This document shows, piece after piece, positions 45,314-52,607 of a stretch of 64,000 nt of DNA; position 1 is the first letter of the stretch, and the number at the start of each line of letters is the position of its first letter. The position numbers and the translations under genes were made by a program. Below the pieces are notes generated by a model. That model had not been told where the DNA came from, made no database searches, and worked only from the letters and a program-made list of their open reading frames with translations. The DNA lies in assembly GCF_030403745.1 (NCBI RefSeq), contig NZ_JAQMWP010000002.1, positions 744,001-808,000 on the forward strand, written 5' to 3'. The stretch comes from Streptomyces sp. S.PB5. GTDB taxonomy: Bacteria > Actinomycetota > Actinomycetes > Streptomycetales > Streptomycetaceae.

Positions 45314-46510
45314 TCACCTCCGCGCCCCCGACAGCCGGTACGCGTCCAGCGCCAACGTCATCTCGATCAGATCCCGGGGCCGGGCCAGCGAGCGGGACGT
45401 CAGCTGTTCAAGGCGCCGCAGCCGGTTGAAGACCGTGTTGCGGTGGCAGTACAGGCGTCCCGCGGCCCGCCCCGCCGAGCCCTCGCAGGTCAGCCACACA
45501 TCGAGGGTCTCCAGCAGCACGGCCCGGTCGGCGGGCTCCAGCGCCAGCACCTCGCCGAAGACGTCCGACACCAGCCGGTCCGCCAGCTCCGGCTGGCTCA
45601 CCACGAGCGCCGTCGGCATGCGCTGATCCAGCCGTACGACCCCGGTCGCGTCCGGCGGACACGTCCGCAGCGCCAGTTCCGCGAGCCGCCGGGCCCGCCC
45701 CAGCTCCGCCAGCCCCGGCACCACCGGACTGATCCCGCCCTGCCCCGAGCACCGCCCGTCGAGTGCCCGGGCCACCCCGTCCAGCCCCTGACCGGGCGTG
45801 AGCGCGACGACCCCCACCTCGCAGTCCGCCCGCATCCGCCAGATGAACCGGAACCCGGCCCCCTGCAGCGGCCGCACGCCCCCGTCCCGCCGCTCGGCCC
45901 GCAGCACCACGACGGCGTACGGCCCGTGCTCGGGAAGATCCAGCCCCGCCGCCGCCCGCGCCGCCAGCCCAGGGGTGGCCTGCCCCTCGAGGAGCGCGTC
46001 GAGCAGCGCCTGCAACTGCTCGTCGGTCCGCCGCCGCAGATCCGCCTCCGTCGCCCGGTACGCCTCCGACGCCGCCTGGGCCTGCGCGTCCACCGCCGAC
46101 CACACCATCGTCGTCGACCGCATCAGCGCCGCCAGCCGCTCCGGCTCCCGCCCGGCCGCGCCCTCCACCAGCGCGTCCCACACCAGATAGCCCGCGTTGC
46201 GATAGGCGTGCACCAGCAGGTCCAGCGGCATGCCCTGCTGCGCCCGGCGCCGGCCCGCGTCCTCGGCGTACTCCAGGTCCCGGCGCGGCGAGTCCCGGGG
46301 CGCGGAGATCGTCTCGATGCCGATCCGCATCGCCTCCTCGGCCTCCCGCCACTGCTGGTCGTACCCGAGCACCTGCCCGTAGACGGGGGAGTACTCGGTG
46401 AGTTGCCGTAGGTGCTCGTCGACGAGCTCGGGCACCCGTTCCAGCAGAGCCGTGCAGGACTCCGCGAGCAGCTTCCAGTCATGACCGGTCCGCGGCCGTC
46501 GCCCTCCCAT
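45314..46510 (-). CDS. PucR/CdaR-type regulator next to ABC transporter
   Basis: A 398-residue regulator from the ATG at 46510 (MGGRRPRTGHDWKLLAESC). The N-terminal helical region (to about 170) is RsbR/histidine-kinase-like rather than the classical PucR ligand domain; the middle is GGDEF-like. The C-terminal HTH_30 carries RAAGRLYCHRNTVFNRLRRLEQLT. Divergent from the livF gene by 180 bp, so it is the likely activator of the transporter operon. A longer frame upstream shadows that promoter region. Confidence 0.85.
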   Translation of the reverse strand: MGGRRPRTGHDWKLLAESCTALLERVPELVDEHLRQLTEYSPVYGQVLGYDQQWREAEEAMRIGIETISAPRDSPRRDLEYAEDAGRRRAQQGMPLDLLVHAYRNAGYLVWDALVEGAAGREPERLAALMRSTTMVWSAVDAQAQAASEAYRATEADLRRRTDEQLQALLDALLEGQATPGLAARAAAGLDLPEHGPYAVVVLRAERRDGGVRPLQGAGFRFIWRMRADCEVGVVALTPGQGLDGVARALDGRCSGQGGISPVVPGLAELGRARRLAELALRTCPPDATGVVRLDQRMPTALVVSQPELADRLVSDVFGEVLALEPADRAVLLETLDVWLTCEGSAGRAAGRLYCHRNTVFNRLRRLEQLTSRSLARPRDLIEMTLALDAYRLSGARR

Positions 46511-46691
46511 GGCCGGAGGATGCCACCGCCTGGCCGTCGCGCACAGGCCCCTGACACGCGGTGTTGTGCACGGGCACAACGCCCCGCCCGGCCCGCTGGG
46601 CACCCGCAGCGATTCGCCCGCGGGCCGTGGACGGACGCCCCCACCGGTGCTGGGGTGAGCGCCACACCGAGTGATGAAAGGGGGGAGGTCC

Positions 46692-47489
46692 ATGGGCGGA
46701 ACCGGACTCGTGGTGCGGGATCTCTCGGTCGGATACGGCCCCGTGCGCGCTCTGCGCCGGGTGTCCCTGGAGGTGCCGGAGGCAGCCGTGGTGACGGTCC
46801 TCGGCTCCAACGGCGCGGGCAAGTCCACCCTGCTGAGGGCGATCAGCCGCACGCTCTCCTTCCACGGCGGAGCGGTCACCGAGGGCACCGTGAGCCTGGG
46901 CGGCCGGCCGCTCGACCGGCTCGCCCCCGACCGGGTGGTGGCCGCCGGGGTCTGCCAGGTCCCGGAGGGACGCCGGGTGTTCGCGAGGATGACCGTCGCC
47001 GACAACCTCCGCGCGGGCGCCCTCGGCGGCAGCCGCGCCGGCCGGCCGAAGGCCCTCGCCCGTGTCCACGAACTCTTCCCCGTCCTCGCGGCACGCGCCC
47101 GGCAGCGCGCCGGTCTGCTCTCCGGCGGCGAACAGCAGATGCTCGCCGTCGCCCGGGCCCTGATGGCCGCCCCGAAGGTCCTCCTCCTCGACGAACCCTC
47201 CCTCGGCCTCGCCCCGCTCATGGCCGAGCGGATCGCCGACACCGTCCGCGAGATCAACGAACAGGGCACCTCGGTCCTCCTCGTCGAACAGAACGCCGCC
47301 CTCGCCCTGCGGCTCGCCACGCGCGCGTACGTCCTCGAAGTCGGCGAGGTCACCCTGTCCGGCCCGGCCGCCGAACTGGCCGCCTCCGACGAGGTCCGCC
47401 GCCGCTACCTGGGCGTGGTCGACGAGGACGCGGCGGCGGACGCGGCCCGGTCCCAGGGCGCGCGCACCCTCTCCCGGTGGAAGGGGTGA
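46692..47489 (+). CDS. livF: Branched-chain amino-acid-type ABC ATPase (LivF)
   Basis: A 265-residue ABC ATPase of the HAAT family. Walker A GSNGAGKST, signature LLSGGEQQ and Walker B LLLDEPSLGL are visible. The LivF-type sequence VCQVPEGRRVFARMTVADNLR is present. The ATG at 46692 follows GGGGGGAGG. It overlaps the LivG gene through a GTGA junction. Together with the following genes it forms a complete importer for amino acids, or for a related amide or urea compound. Confidence 0.92.
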   Translation: MGGTGLVVRDLSVGYGPVRALRRVSLEVPEAAVVTVLGSNGAGKSTLLRAISRTLSFHGGAVTEGTVSLGGRPLDRLAPDRVVAAGVCQVPEGRRVFARMTVADNLRAGALGGSRAGRPKALARVHELFPVLAARARQRAGLLSGGEQQMLAVARALMAAPKVLLLDEPSLGLAPLMAERIADTVREINEQGTSVLLVEQNAALALRLATRAYVLEVGEVTLSGPAAELAASDEVRRRYLGVVDEDAAADAARSQGARTLSRWKG

Positions 47490-47494
47490 GCGCC

Positions 47495-48259
47495 GTGGAC
47501 GCCCTCGAAGTACGCGGCCTGACCGTCCGCTTCGCCGGTCTCACCGCCCTCGACGACGTCGACTTCACCGTCCGCCCCGGCACCGTCCACGCCCTCATCG
47601 GCCCCAACGGCGCCGGAAAGTCCACCTGCTTCAACGTCCTGTCCGGCGTCTACCGGGCCACCGCGGGCAGTGTCCGATTCGGCGACCACGAACTGATCGG
47701 CATGCCTCCGCACCGCATCGCCGCCCTCGGTGTCGCCCGCATCTTCCAGAACCTCGCCCTGCCGCCCCTCGCGTCGGTCGAGGACAGCCTGCTTCTCGGC
47801 AGACACCGCCTGACCCGAACCGGCTTCCTGGCAGCGGGACTTCGTCTCCCCTCGGCCGCCCGGGAGGAACGCCTGCACCGCGAACGCGTCCGCGAGATCG
47901 CCGAGTTCGTCGGCATCGCGGACTGCCTCTCCCGCCCCGCGGGCTCCCTCCCGTACGGACAGCAGAAGCTCGCCGAACTCGCCCGCGCGCTCTGCATGGA
48001 ACCGCGCCTGCTCCTCCTCGACGAGCCGGTGGCGGGCATGACCGCCGACGAGCGGCGCCGGACGGCCGCCGTGATCGCGGGAGTCCGCGACGGCCTCGGC
48101 ATCTCGATCGTCCTGGTCGAACACGACATGGGGGTGGTGATGCGGCTCGCGGACGCCGTGACCGTACTCGACTTCGGGCGCCGGATCGCCGACGGCGCCC
48201 CCGCCGACGTGCAGAACGACCCGGCCGTCGTACGGGCCTACCTGGGGGAGGCGTCATGA
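47495..48259 (+). CDS. livG: Branched-chain amino-acid-type ABC ATPase (LivG)
   Basis: A 254-residue ATPase. Walker A GPNGAGKST, the LivG-type ARIFQNLALPPL and LPYGQQKLAELARAL signature, and Walker B LLLDEPVAGM are present. The GTG at 47495 is favoured because the AAGGGG site lies nine bases before it; a GTG at 47486 overlapping the livF stop is the alternative. It ends in a 4-bp overlap with livH. Confidence 0.9.
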   Translation: MDALEVRGLTVRFAGLTALDDVDFTVRPGTVHALIGPNGAGKSTCFNVLSGVYRATAGSVRFGDHELIGMPPHRIAALGVARIFQNLALPPLASVEDSLLLGRHRLTRTGFLAAGLRLPSAAREERLHRERVREIAEFVGIADCLSRPAGSLPYGQQKLAELARALCMEPRLLLLDEPVAGMTADERRRTAAVIAGVRDGLGISIVLVEHDMGVVMRLADAVTVLDFGRRIADGAPADVQNDPAVVRAYLGEAS

Positions 48260-49146
48260 GCACCTTCGCCGAGATCCTGCTCAACGGAGTCTCGCTGGGC
48301 TCGGTGTACGCGCTGATCGCGCTCGGCTTCGTCGTCATCTTCCGGGCCACCGAGGTCGTCAACTTCGCCCATGCGTCGCTGCTGTTGGCGGGCGGCTATG
48401 TCACCGCGACCCTGCACGACGACATCGGCTTCTGGCCCGCTCTGCTCGTCGGCATCGCGGGCGCGGCCGTGGTCGGCGCCGCCGTGGAGTTCCTGGTGAT
48501 GCGGCGCTACCGGGGCGCCGACCACAGCGTCCTCGCGATCGTCACCATCGGCGTCGACATCCTGCTCACCACGGAACTCACCCGTCGTATCGGCACCGAC
48601 GTCCTGGCCCTCGGCGATCCCTGGGGCGACGCCGTGCTGAGGATCGGGCCGGTCTCCCTCGCCCACACCCGGATCGCCGCGTTCGTGGCGGCGGCGCTGC
48701 TCATCACCGCGTTCCTGCTGGCCTTCCGGTACACGTCGTGGGGCGTGGCGATGCGGGCGGCGGCGGAGAGCGCGGAGACGGCCGCGCTGATGGGCGTACG
48801 GCTGGGGCGGGTGTCGTCGGGCGCCTGGGCCGTGGCCGGTGGACTCGCCGCCGTGGCCGCGCTGTTCCTCACCGTCTTCCCGACGCCGGGGCTGGAGCGG
48901 GCCACCTCGCTGGCCGCGCTGAAGGCGTTCCCGGCGGCCATCCTCGGCGGACTGGACTCCACCACCGGCGCGCTGGTCGGCGGGCTGCTGGTCGGCGTCA
49001 CGGAGTCGCTGGCGACCGGCTACCAGAGCGATCTGACCTTCCTGGGCCGGGGGTTGGGCGACCTCGCCCCGTACCTCGTCATGGTCGCGATCCTGCTCAT
49101 CCGGCCCGCGGGGCTGTTCGGCACGAAGGAGCTCGCCCGTGTCTGA
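48256..49146 (+). CDS. livH: ABC permease LivH
   Basis: A 296-residue inner-membrane permease with about eight hydrophobic segments. NGVSLGSVYALIALGFVVIFRATEVVNFAHAS is the diagnostic LivH start, and FPAAILGGLDSTTGALVGGLLVG the EAA-like loop. It forms the channel with LivM. The start codon overlaps the livG stop (ATGA). Confidence 0.93.
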   Translation: MSTFAEILLNGVSLGSVYALIALGFVVIFRATEVVNFAHASLLLAGGYVTATLHDDIGFWPALLVGIAGAAVVGAAVEFLVMRRYRGADHSVLAIVTIGVDILLTTELTRRIGTDVLALGDPWGDAVLRIGPVSLAHTRIAAFVAAALLITAFLLAFRYTSWGVAMRAAAESAETAALMGVRLGRVSSGAWAVAGGLAAVAALFLTVFPTPGLERATSLAALKAFPAAILGGLDSTTGALVGGLLVGVTESLATGYQSDLTFLGRGLGDLAPYLVMVAILLIRPAGLFGTKELARV

Positions 49147-50218
49147 AGCCCTGGTGAGACCGCTCAGGCTCCTGAGCACGCGGACGTACCTCTGGACCGC
49201 CGCGGCCGTCCTCCTCCTCGCCCTGCCCTTCTACCTCGACCGCTTCTGGCTCCAGGCCGGCCTGTTCGCCATGGCCGCCGCCATCGGCGCGATCGGCATC
49301 AACCTCCTCACCGGCGCCACCGGCCAGCTCTCCATGGGCCATGCCTTCTTCCTGGCCGTCGGTGCCTACGGCTACTGCGTGTTCGCCGCGGACGGCGACG
49401 ACGGCCTGACCGGCCTCGGCCTGCCGACCTGGCTCGCGGCCGTGCTCGCCGTCCTGGTCGCGGGCGTCGCAGGCGGCCTGTTCAGCCCCATCTCCGGCCG
49501 CCTCAGCGGCGCCTACCTCGGCATCGCCACCCTCGCCCTCGTCTTCATCGGCCAGCACGTGATGTTCAACGCCCACGACCTGACCGGCGGCGCGAACGGC
49601 CGTGACGTGCCGCCCCTGAACCTCTTCGGCCTCACCTTCGACGACCGCGAACTCCTCGTCGCCGCCGTGCCGTTCGGATCGGCGGAGAAGCTCTGGTACG
49701 CCGGTCTCGTCACGCTCCTCGCGGGCGCGCTCTTCGCCCGGGGCGTCCTGCGCGGACGGCCGGGGCGGGCCATGAACGCGATCCGCGACCACCGCATCGC
49801 GGCCGGAGTGATCGGCGTGCCGGTGGCCCGGTACCGCGCCGCCGTCTTCGTCCTGTCGTCGATGTACGCGGGCCTCGCGGGAGTCCTGCTCGCGTTGGTC
49901 TTCCAGCGGACCGTCCCCGACTACTTCGGCATCACGCTGTCCCTCGAATACCTCGCCATGATCGTCATCGGCGGGCTCGGCTCGGTCTCCGGCGCGGTCG
50001 CCGGGGCCGTCTTCGTCACCATGCTCCCGCAGCTGCTGACCCGCTACAGCGATGCGCTGCCCCTGGTCTCCGCCCCCGGGACGGGCGGGATCGCACCGGG
50101 CGAGGCGTCCCGGTACCTCTACGGCGCCGCCGTCGTGCTGGTGGTGCTGTTCCTGCCCGGCGGCCTGGTCAGGGTGGCCGCCCGGCGCCGCACCAGAACC
50201 CTCACGGAGGAACGATGA
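49139..50218 (+). CDS. livM: ABC permease LivM
   Basis: A 359-residue permease with ten or so hydrophobic segments, TGQLSMGHAFFLAVGAYGYC as the LivM signature and AIRDHRIAAGVIGVPVARYR as the ATPase-contact loop. The GTG start at 49139 overlaps livH by 8 bp. Its stop overlaps the binding-protein gene (ATGA). Confidence 0.93.
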   Translation: MSEALVRPLRLLSTRTYLWTAAAVLLLALPFYLDRFWLQAGLFAMAAAIGAIGINLLTGATGQLSMGHAFFLAVGAYGYCVFAADGDDGLTGLGLPTWLAAVLAVLVAGVAGGLFSPISGRLSGAYLGIATLALVFIGQHVMFNAHDLTGGANGRDVPPLNLFGLTFDDRELLVAAVPFGSAEKLWYAGLVTLLAGALFARGVLRGRPGRAMNAIRDHRIAAGVIGVPVARYRAAVFVLSSMYAGLAGVLLALVFQRTVPDYFGITLSLEYLAMIVIGGLGSVSGAVAGAVFVTMLPQLLTRYSDALPLVSAPGTGGIAPGEASRYLYGAAVVLVVLFLPGGLVRVAARRRTRTLTEER

Positions 50219-51489
50219 TCACGACGACGTACGCGACCAGGGCCGCCGCCGGCGCCCTCGCCGCGCTGCTCCTGCTGGCCGGCTGCAGCTCAAAGGCGAA
50301 GAACTCCGAGAACGGGGACGGTGGCACGCAGTCCGCGGGCGGGGTGAAGACCGGCGAGGGCATCTCCGGCAAGACGATCACGCTCGGCGTCCTCACCGAC
50401 ATGACCGGCGTCTACGCCACCCTCGGCAAGAGCGTCACCCAGGCCCAGCAGCTGTACGTGAAGCAGCTGAACGCCGCCGGCGGCGTCTGCGGCTACAAGG
50501 TCGCCCTGTCGATCCGGGACCACGGCTACGACCCGCAGAAGGCCGTCTCCGGTTACACCGAGCTGGAGCCGAAGGTCCTCGGCTTCGCGCAGTTCATCGG
50601 CTCCCCGTTCGTCGCCGCCGTCAAGCAGCGCGTCGACGGCCAGGACAAGGGCCTGGTGCTGCCGCAGGCCTGGTCGGCGGCGCTGCTGGGCAGCCCGTAC
50701 ATCCGTGTCATCGGCTCCACGTATGACATCGAAACGATCAACGCCGTCGACTTCCTGATCAAGGAGAAGGGGATCAAGAAGGGCGACAGGATCGGTCACG
50801 TCTACTTCGAGGGCGACTACGGCGAGAGCGCCCTGGTCGGCTCGAAGCACATGGCGAAGGAGGCCGGGCTGACCGTCGTCGAGCAGAAGATCAAGCCGAC
50901 CGACAACGACATGACCGCCCAGGTCGCCGCCCTCAAGCAGGCCGGGGTCAAGGCGATCGTGCTCAGCGCCGGTCCGCGCCAGGCGGCCTCGCTCGTCGGT
51001 GTCGCCGCGGCGGGCGGGTTCGACGTGCCGGTCATCGGCAACAACTCCGCCTTCGCACCCCAGCTCCTCGCCACCCAGGCGGGACCGGCCCTGATGAAGA
51101 ACTACTACGTGGCCTCGCCGTCGCTGCCGATCGGCGCGGACACCCCGGAAGCGAAGAAGCTGGTCGCCGACTACCAGGCCGCGTACCCGAAAGATGCCCT
51201 CGACAACGGCATCGTCGCCGGCTGGACCGCCGCCTCCGCCTTCGGCGAGGCCCTGAAGAAGGCCTGCGCGAGCAAGGACCTCACCCGTGGGGGCGTCGAC
51301 AAGGCGCTGCTGACGATCGACTCCTTCGACCTCGGCTTCGGCCCCGCCCAGAACTTCACCGACCCCAAGTCGCCCTCCTCCCGGGAGAGCGTGATCCTGC
51401 AGCCCGACAAGAGCGTGACGGGCGGTATGAAGGTCGTACGGGAGGCGGCGGCGTCGGACGTGGCGGAGGCGTACACACCGAGGGCATGA
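50215..51489 (+). CDS. ABC substrate-binding lipoprotein (LivK-type)
   Basis: A 424-residue Leu/Ile/Val-BP-type receptor. The signal peptide ends in the lipobox LLAGC with Cys24 as the lipid-modified residue. After a Gly/Ser-rich linker comes GKTITLGVLTDMTGVYATLG, the type I binding fold, and LVLPQAWSAALLG. It captures the substrate at the outer membrane face. The ligand cannot be read; the family binds branched-chain amino acids, amides or aromatic compounds. Last gene of the operon. Confidence 0.9.
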   Translation: MITTTYATRAAAGALAALLLLAGCSSKAKNSENGDGGTQSAGGVKTGEGISGKTITLGVLTDMTGVYATLGKSVTQAQQLYVKQLNAAGGVCGYKVALSIRDHGYDPQKAVSGYTELEPKVLGFAQFIGSPFVAAVKQRVDGQDKGLVLPQAWSAALLGSPYIRVIGSTYDIETINAVDFLIKEKGIKKGDRIGHVYFEGDYGESALVGSKHMAKEAGLTVVEQKIKPTDNDMTAQVAALKQAGVKAIVLSAGPRQAASLVGVAAAGGFDVPVIGNNSAFAPQLLATQAGPALMKNYYVASPSLPIGADTPEAKKLVADYQAAYPKDALDNGIVAGWTAASAFGEALKKACASKDLTRGGVDKALLTIDSFDLGFGPAQNFTDPKSPSSRESVILQPDKSVTGGMKVVREAAASDVAEAYTPRA

Positions 51490-51540
51490 GGCAGGGGTGG
51501 ACGGGGGAGCACCCCGTCCACCCTCGCGGACACGTCCGGG

Positions 51541-52602
51541 TCACTTCACCGCGGCCAGTACCAGGTTGAACCCCGTGTCGGCGGCCAGCCCGGCCTTCCG
51601 GAAACCCGCCTCTTCGAGCAGCTGGACCCGCCGGGCCGGCCCTCCTTGCGTCCCGAGCCCGTAGCGGCCCGGCTGGGCGAGTGAGCCCGGGGTGCACAGC
51701 GTGGTCGAGGAGGCGTAGCCGATCCGTACCGTCGGATGCCCGATGCCGTCCTCCAGCCGGTCCGTCGACCACGGTTCCACCGCGACCAGGATCCCGCCCT
51801 CGGCGAGTACCTCGTGCGCCCGGCGCAGCGCCGCGGGCGGATCACCCAGGTCGTGCAGCGAGTCGAAGAAGACGACCACGTCGTACGGGCCCGGCCCGAT
51901 CCCCGTGGCGTCGGCCACCCGGAACGACACGTTCCCCGGGCTGCCGGCCTCGATGGCCTTCGCCCGCGCCTGGGCGACGGACGGCTCGTGTGCGTCGAAC
52001 CCGGTGACCGTGGACGCGGGCCAGCGCTGCCCGATCAACAGGTCGGCCACGCCGTGCCCGCACCCCACGTCGGCCACCCGCGCCCCGCGCTCCAGCCCTT
52101 CCACGAGCCCCGGTACGGCCGGGAACCAGACCGGCTCGATCTGGTGCACGTACGCGGTGCGGAAGTACCGCTCGATGCCGCTGAACATGCACGGATGCTG
52201 GGCGGCGTAGGAGAGCGCGCCGTCGGTCCGGAAGGCCTGCTCGACCTCGGCGAGCGCCAGATAGTGACCGGCGATGATGTCGCCGGCTCCGGCCAGGTAC
52301 GCCGGTGAGTCGGCCTGCGCGAGCACGGCCGCATGCGCGTCGGGGAGTTCGTAGGTACCGGCGTCCGGGTCGTGGACCACGTACGCGGAGACGGTCTGCG
52401 CCGCGAGCCACTCCCGCAGCAGCCGGGAGTCGAGCCCGGTCTTGTGAGCCAGGCCGTCCACGGTCAGCGGTCCGGCTCCGGCCATCGTCTCGTACAGGCC
52501 GAGACGGTCGCCGAGCACGGTCGTCAACGTGCCGGCCGCACCGGCGAAGTCGGTGACCACGCGTTCGAGGAAGCTCTCTGTGTCCGTTGCTGTCGTTGTC
52601 AT
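51541..52602 (-). CDS. Class I SAM-dependent methyltransferase
   Basis: A 353-residue methyltransferase. An N-terminal winged-helix-like region (GLYETMAGAGPLTVDGLAHKTGLDSRLLREWL) resembles the dimerisation domain of O-methyltransferases. The SAM-binding motif I is VADVGCGHGVADLL, followed by VTGFDAHEP and the DVVVFFDSLHDL loop. The substrate is unknown. The ATG at 52602 lies 5 bp after the stop of the large AfsR-like regulator, so the two are one operon. Such a pairing suggests a small-molecule or regulatory methylation role. Confidence 0.87.
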   Translation of the reverse strand: MTTTATDTESFLERVVTDFAGAAGTLTTVLGDRLGLYETMAGAGPLTVDGLAHKTGLDSRLLREWLAAQTVSAYVVHDPDAGTYELPDAHAAVLAQADSPAYLAGAGDIIAGHYLALAEVEQAFRTDGALSYAAQHPCMFSGIERYFRTAYVHQIEPVWFPAVPGLVEGLERGARVADVGCGHGVADLLIGQRWPASTVTGFDAHEPSVAQARAKAIEAGSPGNVSFRVADATGIGPGPYDVVVFFDSLHDLGDPPAALRRAHEVLAEGGILVAVEPWSTDRLEDGIGHPTVRIGYASSTTLCTPGSLAQPGRYGLGTQGGPARRVQLLEEAGFRKAGLAADTGFNLVLAAVK

Positions 52603-52607
52603 GGCTC

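Noticed and set aside
44496..45317. 273-codon minus-strand frame across the intergenic tandem repeat
   Set aside because: It repeats Arg/Pro/Ala/His blocks produced by the DNA repeat and overlaps the end of glycerate kinase; no ribosome site.
46511..47353. N-terminal extension of the PucR-like regulator into the livF gene
   Set aside because: It is antisense to livF, which has all ABC motifs; the ATG at 46510 is a sensible start.
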